Source of the DNA: Monoraphidium neglectum
Taxonomy: Eukaryota; Chlorophyta; Chlorophyceae; Sphaeropleales; Selenastraceae
Length of the DNA stretch: 34,075 bases
Assembly (NCBI RefSeq): GCF_000611645.1
Contig: NW_014013396.1
Coordinates: 1 to 34,075, forward strand
Reading direction: 5' to 3'
A program made the translations under genes and the position numbers. The notes under the pieces were generated by a model. The model ran no database searches and was not told the DNA's origin. It saw only the letters and a program-made list of their open reading frames with translations. Of this stretch, positions 13,040-24,343 are shown one piece after another. Each line of letters starts with the position of its first letter. The first letter of the stretch is position 1.

Positions 13040-13866
13040 TCAAACGCAGCCGTCGCTCCGCTTTGCGCAAACGCAACGCGCGTCGTCAAAGCCGGCCGCC
13101 AAGCAGCAGCGCCCAAAATCGACGCGCGCCCCGCTGCGCCGGTCGGTCGCAAACCAGTGCCAGACGTCGCTGGCGGACGAGAACTTTCCGGAGGGGTCCA
13201 GCTGCCGCGTGGCGCAGCCGAAGTGGCACCAGTCGGTCCCATACTCGGCGGCGCCGTCGAAGCAGCGCGCGTGCTGCGGCCAGCCGGCCTTGCCCCTGCG
13301 GCCGGAAATGCGCGCGCGTGTAGTGCAAGTGAGCGGGGCCCATGAGCTTGGGCAGTGGTGGGATGCACCGGCAGGCGTACGAGGCATGGGGAGGCTTTTA
13401 GGGGCAGGCGAGGGGCCACAGGCTGCCCCTGCCCACCAGCCTGCCGCTGCGCGACACCTCAGCACCCGCCAGCTGCGCCAAGTGGGCCCCAACCACAGGC
13501 GGCGGCAGCGCTGGGGAAGTCGTTTGCTGCGCCGCATAACCTTGAGCTGAGCGGTTTGCGCAGAGCAACTCTGTATGTTTGGGGTTTGGTCACAGCCGCC
13601 ACCCACCAGTGCATGCGGCCCCTGCAGGACGGGTGGGTGCGCAGGAAGTGCACCACCCCCTGGAATCCCGTGTTGGGCTTGCCTGGTCGGGGGCGGGGGG
13701 AGGGGAGGGGGGCCAGGGGGTGCGTGGGGGCCGGGGACAGGGGAGCAGTGGAGAGGGGGATCACTACCGTCGTCTGCGAGTTGCCTGCAGTGCTGCTCAT
13801 GGTGCTGACACCCAACCATAGGAACTCGTCATTGTATGCGACAGAGCAGCACACACACACACGCGT

Positions 13867-13911
<45 letters not shown>

Positions 13912-16900
13912 CTCAGATCACACACTGACGCGCATGCACACAGACGGACACACAAAGCCAGGTGTTTCAACCAAATTACACCTCCCTGAACCCCATCTCA
14001 CCCGTGGCATATGAAACATGGTCCTCCATATTTATGTACAGGGTGGCGCCAACGCTGCTTGGTGCCAGGTACGACCGCTCGCCTGCCACAAAAAGAAAGT
14101 GAGACAGCCCCGCAAACAAATGTCTCGAACGTGCGAGCAGGGGTCGGGGCCTGGGAGTGCGGGACGAGCTTGCACCAAAGCCGCCGCTGGAAGGGCGGAG
14201 CTTGACCGGAAGCGTTGCGCTCCGCGGGCTTGCCGCCCGGGATTAAAACAGACACCGATGACTTCCTGCAGAACCAGCTTGCCCCCTTGGCGCAGGGGCT
14301 CCCTTTCGCGGGAGGACGAGCAACCGCTTCGCGTGCACACCACAAGCACAACCCAAGCACAGCGCAAGCACGGCGCCACAACTCTTGCACGCGTGGCAGG
14401 GCAAGCTAGTGTCACCTGACACGAAGCGCAGCAGGGCCGGCACCCTAAAGCCGTTCCAAAGGGCCCTGGGGCCGTAGACCTCCGCCGACAGCGCCTGAAA
14501 GCAGTCAGCCGCCCTGCTCAGAGGGACTGGAGGGGGGGGGGGCAAAGCAGGAGCAGTGATTCGTTGGTAGTTGATTGAAAGGGATCGGAAGAGCGGGTGC
14601 CGCGGAGTCCCACCACCCGCCGGAAGGGACGCTCGACACTGGCCTGGGGGGGGGGGGGACAGCTGGCATGCTCGGCTGCGCAGCGCGGACGCGGAGGGAC
14701 CGGTGACGTCACCATGATGTCATTAATGACACTCACTGGCGACCTCGTACTGGTCGTAGGAGTTGTAGGGGGAGTAGAGGATGTTCTCCATCTCGCTGAG
14801 GGACAGGAACGCCCTGAAAGGGGGTTGTGGGGGAAAGGATTAGGATTAGGATTAGGACTAGCACCAGGATTAGGATCAGACTTGGGATTAGGTTTGTTAT
14901 AAGATCCCCTGGTCGCCCCCTCCTGGAGCCATCCAGGCTCATGGGATGTGGCTTGGGGAAAGGTGTTGGGAGGGAGTGGAGCTGGGTCGGCGGGGAGAGG
15001 GGTCCCGTGAGGCATGGGTGCGCTGGAGCGAGCTGCTGGAGGGCGGCAAGAAACAAGACAGGCTCAGCGGGGGAGGTGAAACGTCCAGGCAGTAAAAAGA
15101 GGGGGCAGGTGATGGCGCGTGCATGTGGGGAGGGCTGGTGGGGCAAACAAGGGCGCAGGCTGCAGCCAGGAGGGCGGCCTTTGTCTTGGCCTTGGCAGGG
15201 GGCGCAAATGCCGCGTTGCGCCGCAGGCGCAGCCTGCGCGCTCACACAGTGCAAGCGCGCAGGCACGCGGGCGCAGGCGCGACGCGTATGACAGCAGGGC
15301 CACCCAAGCTTGTCCACGTGGGCAGGCTGGACGAGCTGCAAAAAGCGCACCTCCTGGCAGGCAGGGTCTCTGATTGGACGTTGACTCCGAGCCAAGCAGC
15401 ATACACGCCTGCGGATCAAGGAGGGTGTTGACGCGCAAACGCACGCAAAAGAGGGAGTTGACGCCGGCAGGCGAACGGTCTCTTTTGGGGTGCGTGGGGG
15501 GCGGGGGACCGCGGCAGCAGCGCGGGGCGACGACCATGGCTCAGCCGACACACTGGCGTTGACCATCGCTGTGAGGGAGCAGGGCCCAAGCTCGTCATCC
15601 CTGTGGCGTCAAAAGACGGAAGCGCCCCTGCGCACCTGCCCAGTACATCGCATTGTGCCCCATCAGCGGCGCCGACCCCACAGATGGCGACCACCGCTGG
15701 TGGTATGCGCCCGGCGGCAGGGTCTGCGCGTCGCCCGCCCCGACCAGGCCGGCCGCGGGGTTGGCGCCGTTTGCGACGTCGCCGGCCGAGTACTCCACAG
15801 GGCCGCTGAGGGCCTCGACGGGTGGCGGCGCGAGGGTGGCGTTGGAGAGGCGCTGGTAGGTGATGAGCCAGCAGCTCTTCAGGGGGAAGTGCCAGAAGAC
15901 CTGTGTGTGTGTGTGTGTGTGTGTGTTCATGTGTGTGTGTGTATGGGAAGGGTTTTGAGTTGTGTATGTGTGTGTGCATGTGCGTCTGTGGGGTTGAGCG
16001 GACGTGGCGCGGCTAGCAGTAGCTCGCCGGCTAGTGAGGCCCCCTTACCACGAGCTGGCGGCAGTGGATGCACGTGGCACTTGACATCGCGTGCAGCCGG
16101 TCCCCGACTGGACCGATTCCCGCAGATGCCGTCCCTGAAAGAGGACCACTCACAGCCACAATCCTGGAATCGACTCTGCCGAGCCTGCAACCCCCATGTG
16201 CACACGCAGCCACACACACCCACACACGCGCGCACACACACACACGCACACACACACATGCAAGCACACACACGCACACCTGGGCGTCGTTCCACGGCTG
16301 CAGCACCTTCCAGACGCTTGCGGCCGTGTCCGGCGCCGGCCGCTTCCCTGCGCCGCCCTTTGCCGCGTTGTAGTCATCTTGCAGGGTCCGCAGGTCAGCC
16401 AGGAACGTTTTGATCGATACGTCCTGTTTGGGGGTCAATTTGGGTTTTGATGTATGTCCCGTCACAGGATCCTGACCTTGCTCAGGGACCGTTCTTGGCA
16501 TTGATTGCATCACATTGCTTGGGAATGCTTGCGTGGGGAAGTGAATGTTGGGAGAGGGGCCGGAGGGGGGTGGCGCGCGAGGCAGTCGGCGGGCTGCAAG
16601 CCCACAAGAAGGCACCAGGCCCACCTGGTCAGCGCCTTATTGCCAGGGCACCCGCAGCGCGGGCGGCAGCAGCGGCAAATTTCAGCGGCCCAAAGGTCCC
16701 CTCCGCTTGCCGCAGCAAATGTATCGGGACTGTGGCTCACAGCGCGCCCTACGGCTCACAGCACGTCCTGCAGCTGCCTGGAATGCGCGTGACGCGGGCA
16801 ACACCAGCCCTGGGAACTACCCCCGCCTGCCTACACACATTATATTCATCCTCATGTGAATGATGTTCCAAACGCTCTTGCCTGCTTCGTGCGCTTGACG

Positions 16901-19900
16901 CTCTGGTTCTCCACAATCTTGAGGGTCAGCTCCAGGATGATACCCAGGCGGCCCACGCCCAGTGTCAGGGCGCGCCACAGGTGAGGGTCTGGCGAGATCA
17001 AACGGGGGCAGGAGGTAAGGATTGAGTGACACAGTGAGTTGGTGTTTTCTGGCAGTGTGGTGATGTTTCCGGTACCAGTCCCCATGTTATGTGACATTTG
17101 AGCGTGTGAGGCGTCAAGGGACGCAGCGGCGGGGTGCGTGCTGCCAGCCTTTCAAAGCACTCTGAGAGCTGCATGGTGTCACGAATCCGATAAATAGCAA
17201 CTCTGATCAACCCCCACAACCCTGCAAGCGCCCAAGCATGCGCAAACGCATGATGGGGCGCCCACCTGAGGTAGGGGTGATGTCATGGATGTCACCATTG
17301 GCATCCATATACTTGAGGGCCGTCAGCTGCGCGCGTGCGTTCATCCATTTGTTTTTAAAATGGGCCTTAGTTTTCCGTGCACATGTGCAGCCAGCTTTCG
17401 TGGTGCTTGCTTTGTGCTGTCTCTGGGCTAATGAGTGTTTTGATGTGTGTGGAGTCACGATCAGCCATTGACCGTCCCCAATCCTGCAATTTGCGCCCAT
17501 CACGTCCTCCCACCTACCTGCCCGCCCTCACCCATTCCGCGCCCCCACCTGATTGGACAGGCTGCCATGCTGCAGCGACGAGCCGTGGGAGCCGGTCGCG
17601 ACGGCGCCGCCTGCGGGGGCAGCGGGTAGGCACAAGGGCGCTCGTGCCAATATGGAAGGGGGGCAGGAAAGGGACCCCGCTGGCCGCCACGCCTGCCGCA
17701 AATCGGCGTTGGTACGTCATGTTTGGCGTTCAGATGAGGTCGAGGAACCCACCTCAACCCACCGTTCCCTCTCAGCGGGCAGGGCGCCGACAAGGGGGGG
17801 GCAGCGATGGCAAGTCTTGTGCAATGCACCTGGCCCTTTGACCGGCCCAAGTGCCTTCGCGGCTGCGCCACGCACGCGCTGCCCCTGGGAAGCGTTCTGC
17901 GACACCACCTGCAGGCACACACGTGCGCACCTGCTCCCCGCACACCAGATGCGCGCCTGTTCCCCTCGCCCCACAAGCGCCCTTGCTTAACGACGCGCCC
18001 AGCCATCAAACGTCGTCACACGTGCATGCAAATCACGGCTACGCCAGAATTCTCGTCACTAATAAACAATCCACCAGTCTCGTTGGTCCCCCACCGATGG
18101 TCTGGTCGATGAACCACGTAAACGAACCCAGAGTGTAGCCCTCAGGGGCCCTCGCAGTCCTGTGATGCAGCACCAAGGTGGGTGCATGCAGAAGCGGTGA
18201 CACCAACGCTATGGGCACACCGAGTTGAGAGGGAGGGGTGATACCACAGCAATGAGTACACCCCTTTGAACGCCGGCCCCGGCGAAGCATCCTGCCGGCG
18301 GCGCTGCCTCAGCGTGCAGCAAAGCCCTTTCCTACGTCCGGGACGGCTGCTTGAGCGGCCCCAGCTGCGAGCGTGAGCGCTGGCGCCGCGGGTGCTGAAA
18401 TGGCACATACCTCATCTCAAGACTGCCCCCTGCTTGCTTCGCGGACGCCAAACAACACAATTCTGCATAGAAACCTCCCTGGAGCAGTTTGAAGCAGTCT
18501 TTCCAAGAGCCGCAACCGACCTGTAACCCGCCAGGTACTCGAGGACAGCGCGCTGAGTCAGCCCCGCGGGCGTCGTCACCGTCATGGCTCCCTCGTCCAC
18601 CTTCATGACGGGCGACAGATCGCGCGCACGCGCCCTGCGGAAGCCGGACGGGCAGACAGGAGTTGCGGCAATGTCGGACGCCGTCGGCGTTGAGGAGGGG
18701 AAAAGCTGGGGCAGAAAGAAGCTAGGGGAGAGGACTGAACTTGAAGAAACCTGGGGTTCCACGGCGTTGCTTGTGCCGTTTGTTGCAAAAATCTACAAGT
18801 CGGTCAGGCCGTTGGGTAAAGCCCCCGGCCATTCAGCCGGGACCTCACGCTTCGAGGACGTCCGTGAACTCAGTGGTGAGGACGTTGATGGCGGACGCGT
18901 TGGATCCGGCGCAGAACTGCTCCTGCCACCAGCTGCGCGGGGTCGGCAGGCGCGGCCGGCGGGGCAGGCAGGGAGGTCAGGGAGGGGGCCGTTAAGAATG
19001 CTGGTGTGGTCTCAATGAGCTTGAGGGGTTCTGATTGCAGGGGTTGTAGATTTGGGTGGCTTTTTGCAGTGCCGGACGGCGCGGGCGGCAGCTGGCTTGA
19101 TAGCTAAAACCAGCCTCTCGCTGCATCCAAACGAAAGGCAGTTACAAGCATGCGCTCAAGCCAATGCCCGCGTGTCCAGCTCCTGCCACCCCTGTACTTC
19201 TCTTTCCCCCAGGCTGGCCTTGGCCCTAAACACCCAACCCCACTGAGCGGTTGGGGCAACACGACGCAGGAACAGCAGCTCGGTTGCCTCTGGCCACCCT
19301 CGGCAAGCTCACGCAAGGGGCGTGCTGTGCCCCTTGATGCAAAAGCCCATGTTGACACCTGACCCGTGCAGGCACCATGACCCGTGCGGGCACCCAGCCG
19401 GCGGCGCCCGCTTTGAGGCAACGGAAACTGTTGGGGTGCGCCGCGGCCCTGGCCGCACCTGTGGCCGACGCCGGACGCTTTGACCCTTGAGTACGCCTTG
19501 ACGAGTTGAGAGAGCTCCGCATAGGACTTGGGGCGGCCGAGGATGACGGACGAGCTGCATGCAAAGTGGCCCTGGGTCGGCGGACGATAGCAATGCGCAG
19601 CGCCGCGCATGCCCGGGAGCAGGAGCGGGGCAAGGGGGGGCGAGAGTAATGGCGAGTGCTTTTGGGTGGCGAGCAGGGACAAAAGGGGCGCTTTGGGCCC
19701 GCTACAGATGGAAGATACACGAGGTGCGATGCAGCGACGGGCGCACCCCTGGCTTCGCGGCTGCGTTCCCAAAAAGATCAGTCGAGGGGCCAGGATTGTT
19801 GGTGGGGTTGGGGCTGTGCAATATTGTGAGTCAAGGCACACCTGGAAGTTGGAGAGCTGCCATGGCAGGCCGCACCAGTCATGCTGCGCGCCCTCCTGCA

Positions 19901-20057
19901 TGCGGCACGGCGCGGCTGTCGCGCGGCTCGCCAGCGCAAACAGCAGCACCCAGGTGGCGGCGACTCGTGCCAGCGCCCGCTGTGTGCCCCGAGCCGACGC
20001 CGCCGCTGTGGTGGCGGGCGGATCGGGCTGTGGCCGGCGGGCGGGTGCTGGTGCCAT
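13040..20057 (-). CDS. L-gulonolactone oxidase-like FAD enzyme, secreted, 621 aa
   Basis: Sixteen exons: 20057-19842, 19571-19459, 18932-18849, 18634-18521, 18159-18095, 17610-17549, 17326-17266, 16988-16882, 16423-16280, 15900-15636, 15568-15535, 14813-14737, 14526-14416, 14082-14002, 13682-13607, 13295-13040; 1866 nt in total. A signal peptide (VAATWVLLFALASRATAA) precedes a PCMH-type FAD domain: PKSYAELSQLV, KASGVGHSWWQEQFCAG (His about 109, where animal enzymes attach FAD), MKVDEGAMTVTTPAGL, and the flavin loop GGAVATGSHGSSL. The C-terminal ALO-type domain has LWNGFRVPALLRFV and the conserved HWGK (about 536-539). A Cys-rich tail, LDPSGKFSS to RCVCAKRSDGC, matches plant GULLO tails, shortened. 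Expected reaction: aldonolactone plus O2 to ascorbate precursor plus H2O2, outside the cytosol. Intron 8 has a GC donor; intron 9 is bounded by GT and AC repeats. The intron 11 donor (GTCGTC) and exon 5 acceptor are the least certain. Confidence 0.88.
13849..13910 (-). repeat. (AC)n on plus, GT repeat in the oxidase intron 14
   Basis: About 30 units with one CGCGTGC interruption, in the 319-base intron 14001-13683. On the coding strand it is a GT tract in the 5' half, starting about 90 bases from the donor. Confidence 0.9.
14837..14902. repeat. GGATTA hexamer repeat in the oxidase intron 11
   Basis: Four to seven imperfect copies of GGATTA with variants (GGACTA, GGATCA). A shorter array of the same hexamer is at 1824-1839. 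It resembles some non-plant telomere motifs by rotation but matches the TTTAGGG array at 7047 only partly; origin unclear. Confidence 0.75.
15901..15945 (-). repeat. AC tract (coding strand) at the 3' end of oxidase intron 9
   Basis: GT repeats on plus; on the coding strand an AC run that ends in ACAG, directly serving as the acceptor for the exon starting GTC TTC TGG at 15900. Confidence 0.9.
16049..16134 (-). other. Cryptic exon with good splice sites inside oxidase intron 9
   Basis: Between a TTTCAG acceptor and a GTAAGG donor lies an 86-base segment that opens in frame. Since 86 is not a multiple of three, including it would shift the downstream frame. Direct joining of the flanking exons gives a natural reading (VWKVLQPWNDAQ then VFWHFPLKSC), so this is left out of the gene model. 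It could be an alternative or frame-breaking exon. Confidence 0.35.
16205..16280 (-). repeat. GT tract (coding strand) at the 5' end of oxidase intron 9
   Basis: AC/CG repeats on plus; on the coding strand the intron starts GTGTGCGTGTGTGTGC at 16279 and stays GT-rich for about 70 bases. It is complementary to the AC tract at the other end of the same 379-base intron. Confidence 0.9.
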
Positions 20058-21302
20058 GACAAGGTTCACAGCAGGTGCGAGGCGCTCGGCGAGCGAGGGC
20101 TGCGCTACGGTGGTCGATTGGCTGCGTATTTGAAAGTGCGGCGGCGCAGCTTGAGCGGGTCACTAAGCTCATCTACACGCTGCGACAACGCGATATATTT
20201 AGCCATCAAAGCTGCACATTGATCCGAGTTCAGCGCGCCATACGTGTCAGAGACGGCCCAATCCAAGGCCACCAAGGTTCGCTGAGGAGACAAGTTTGCG
20301 CTGATCACATGAAACGCAGCATACGGCCAGATAATTCCAGGTGATCTGTTTCATACGTGTCTCAGGCTTGTCGAAGCGTGTGGGGCGTCATGCTGCGTTT
20401 GGGGCAGGTCTTTGTGCGGCGCCTTGGCGTCACCTGGTTACTGCCAAGCCTGCAGTCGCTCAGTTGCAGGGCGCGCAGAACTTGCCCTGGCACGCGCGCG
20501 CCATGGATATCCAGCCGGTAGAGCCTGCCTTGCCTGCATGCTGCAGCTACTGTCGCTGTCATCGCAGAGAACGCAGCCACCCAGTTTGTTTGACCTCGTG
20601 AGCTGTTGCTTTGTTTACTCCTGCCGAGAACAGCAGGGACAATAGCTCAGACCCCGGCAGTGAGGAATGCACAAAACAAATGACTTCAATTAGCCAAGCC
20701 GTAGAAGATATGCGCAGCCAAGAAGGCACACCGTCAACGGTGGCACCCTGCACGGGCGCAGGTTGATGCATTTGCGTCGCCCCGCAAACGGCGGTGGCGA
20801 TGAAGCGTATGGTGCGCTCACAGAAAGCACACGTAGATGGTTGCGAGCACATAAGATCATGCATGCATATGGTTTCCGGCGGGCTGTGCGGCATAGCGCA
20901 ACGGCCTCAAGCATCGCATTGCAATAGGTGGGTATACTGGTGTCTGGGCATGCCAGTGTCTCGGCGGCGGCTGAAGCGCCAGGGGCCGCCGTCCGGCACT
21001 CAAGGGCTGAAGCGTGCGTTTTGCATTCGCGGACAAAAAGGATCCCCGCGAGGTTTGGCATGTCGAGCAGGCGTATGTGCATTTGCAGGGCCTCATACAG
21101 TGTGCATGTGTCAATACGGGAGGTCCTGAGCCATGCGGCGTTGGGGTCCACATGACCAGTGTAAATGTCCCAAGAAAGACCAGCGAGCTTGATACAATCG
21201 CATCGCCAACATGTGCACTTTTTGTAAAGGGTGCCACTCTCGGCACGTGGCGCGTCAGCGCGGGCCGCATGCGTCAGCAGCGCGCCTCGCAGGCGCGGCA
21301 CC
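20058..21302. promoter_or_regulatory. 5' flank of the oxidase gene and 3' flank of the 900-aa gene
   Basis: This 1.2 kb stretch lies between two genes that both read on minus. It should hold the oxidase promoter and 5' UTR and the 3' UTR of the two-module gene. A 67-codon minus frame at 20308-20105 is the only coding-looking piece; its third-base composition is more mixed than in the genes. No minus-strand TGTAA was spotted close after the stop at 21303. Confidence 0.4.
20105..20308 (-). CDS. Possible small ORF or exon, 67 codons
   Basis: It starts MISANLSPQRTLVALDWAV and ends RRRTFKYAANRPP, with a helical middle (DQCAALMAKYIALSQRVDEL). It begins at an ATG and ends at a TAG just upstream of the oxidase start codon, on the same strand. 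It could be an upstream ORF in the oxidase leader or chance. Third codon positions are less GC-rich than in neighbouring exons, which argues against a strongly expressed gene. Confidence 0.2.
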   Translation of the reverse strand: MISANLSPQRTLVALDWAVSDTYGALNSDQCAALMAKYIALSQRVDELSDPLKLRRRTFKYAANRPP

Positions 21303-24293
21303 TCAGACTGCGAACGCCTGGAGGGACTCCTCCTGGAAAGCGTCAAAGGCCTGTGGCGGTGGGACCAGGAGCGCCTTTGATGCCAGCAGCTCGTATTGGA
21401 TGCCTTGCGCCTCCGCCTGAAGCGTCTCCGCCGTGCTCATGGCATTGGCGATGTTCAGCACGCCAGGTCTCGCGGGCGCCGCAGCCATCGCAGACAGGCC
21501 GAACGCGCGCAGCGGCGCGCCCGACGCGCCGGGCGCTAGCTCGGCGTCGGACAGCGCGGCGGCGCCCGCGCAGGCGCCGGGCGCGGCGGTGATGCCGTTA
21601 GAGAACGTCACAGGCACGATGACGACCGTCGAAAACGTCCCTCCGTTGACCTTCCCAGCCGCGGGCAGGCCGTCAAACATTGGGTTCGCTGGGTCCGTGA
21701 GGGAGTCTGTCCGGATGACGAGCCGGTGCACGCCGTCGCACAGGCCGTCGCAGGGGTTGAACGGGCACCTCTTAGGCACGGCGCTCGCATTGAAGGCGAG
21801 GTTGCATGTGATCGGGAACCCGTCGCCCTTCTCGTTCGCCTTGCAGCCAGCCGGCACCGGCAAGAGCCGCGCGCCAGTGGCGTTTGACGAGACACTCAGC
21901 AGGGGGTACCCCAGGTCTGCCCCCGGGTTCAGCATGAGCGACGGGTCAATCGACACCAGGACGCCGGTGACGTTGGAGCCGATGCCGCTGCTCACGGCGA
22001 ACCTCATGGTGAAGTTGGTCGACCCGGTGACGGGGGTCAGCGGGAGCGCTGACGTCAGCGCCGCCGACTCGTCTTTCCAGGGCTGCGGTTGTTGGGCCGG
22101 CGGGTGCGTGGAAGCGTGAGAGGCAGGCAACCAAGTTGGTGCGGCGATTGCAGGTTGCAGCATATGTCGTTGCACCCGATGGCATTTGATAGCGGTTGGA
22201 GTCGGTTTGGAGGCAGGCGGCAGCCTAGCAAGGGGCACGCGCACGCGCTAGCGCCAACCCCTGCATCTTTCAGGCGCTCACAAAGAAGGTCTTCCCGGTG
22301 GCGGAGGGCGGCAGCGCCTTGGTGGATATGTCGGTGGCCGCGTTGTTCGCGACGACCAGCCACGACTCCATGCGGGCGGTGATGCTGCGGGTGGTGACGC
22401 CGTCGTCGATCTTAGTGGACGCCCAGAGCTCGACGCGTGTGAGCCCATCTGTGTTTTTGCGAGCATCAGATGGGGGGCGAGAATGAGGTCAAGCAAGCTA
22501 TGGCGACATTGTGGGAGAGCGCAGTCTCACAGACTCAGATGTGGGCACACGTCAACCGCCAACAGGGATTATGTGTGGTGTCCCCGGTGGATTACGCAGG
22601 TTTGCAACAGGCAACATACCTTGCAGCCATTGCACGCCACCTGTATCACCACCCAAGAGACCCACCAGGCAAGTAGTAGGACTGGTCGGCGGGTCGTGTG
22701 TCGATCAGGGCCCGGTAAACCACCTTGCACACAGGTGCGAAGCTCTGGCAGCTGCTCCAGTTGCCGCTCTTAACAGTGTCATCCTGCGGCAGGAAACCCA
22801 AGGAATATGGGGCCATGAAAGGAGGAATGACAGTGCTTGCTTTGCTTGAACAGCGTCAAAAGTTGGGACGAGCAGGAGGTTGCGAGGGCCAAGCCGCACA
22901 GGTGCAGAGGGGACACAACTTGTGACACTGTTGCACAGCACCTTACCCCACGGGCTGCTGGGCTCGTTTTCTCTGTGTTTTCAATGACTGTGCAGCCGCC
23001 CTTACAAAAAACACACAACCAAAACGTGTGGTTCAGGGTTCCAGCACACCTGCTTGAGCTCCAGAGTTACGTTTCCTCCCTGCCAGATAAACGACACCCT
23101 GACAGTCACGGCCACGTTTGCAGCACTGCAGAGGGAAGGGGTAGGTGGCAGGCGTGTCGGCAGGGTGGAAGGGAAGCTTTTGTCACATGTGTAGACGTTA
23201 CGGCGATGGCTTGCACCAACATCTCTCAAAACAACCAACATCTCTCAAAACAACACGCAAGACAGCAGGAGCAGGTCCCCTTCCAAAGCCATGGACGCCG
23301 TGGTGGACTCGGTTGCCAGTCTGTGTGTGGCGTGGCCCCCAAACCTGTGCACGCCTGGTTCATCCTCTGCCGACACCCACCTGGGGAAGTAATACTTTCC
23401 AAGCATCACGTCGACCGGGATCACGCCCGCCACCATCTGCTTGTGCGGCAGGCACGCGCCGACCTGCAGCTGGCTTGCGCCCGAGTTTGCGTCCAGCCCC
23501 GGCCGCGTGAACCAGTTTTGGGCCTCCAGGTATGTGCGGCCGCCGCGCCAGATGGAGCAGTCGTAAGGCGCCTTCAGCACAGCGTTCTGGTCGGGCAGGG
23601 GGTCGGTGAGCTTGTACAGTGTCGCGCCGGCCGGCGGGTCGATGGGCGGCAGGGGGTTGCCGGGCGGGTGCTCGTCCGGGGGCGGAAGGTCCGGCTGGGC
23701 GCAGACGTCAGGGCCTTCATTGCAGACCGAGAACACAACCTGGGTGGAGGCGAGTTTGCAAAGCACATGGAATGCAGTGTAAGATCGTGGGGTTTTGCTG
23801 GGGATTGAGCACAAAAAGGCGGCTCGCTGCTGATGAGGATGAACGGGATCATATGAATGTATGGCGTTCGGGGCGCACAGCGCGCCCCAAAACAACAACT
23901 GGGCGCGTTCACCACTGCTGTTGCAAACCGGATGCATCGAGCTTCAGTGTGCGCGCACCAGCGTCACCGACGAAAACGTTCCCCCATTGAGCTTCGAATT
24001 TGCAAACAGACTGCTGCTCGGGTCCACAAAGCTGTCGGTCCGGATGAACAGCTTGTGGAGGCCCTTTTGGAGAGGAGAGGTGTCCAGGGTGACGTCATCA
24101 AACTTGCAGGTGGGGGTCATGCCCTTGCTGATGGGGCAGTTCTTGCGGGCGTTCTCCACGGCGGTGTCAATGAGGATGATTTTGCCTGTGAAGTCCTTGA
24201 CGTTGGTGCTGCGGGGATTGAAAGAATTGTCCAATATTGACGGTGTGCTTGATTGAGTATGTATTTGTTTGTGTGAGCATGTGTACACATGCT

Positions 24294-24343
<50 letters not shown>

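Noticed and set aside
13849..13910. His/Thr- and Cys/Val-repeat frames over this and the other AC/GT tracts
   Set aside because: Dinucleotide repeats open all frames; the tracts lie in introns flanked by exons that match in phase.
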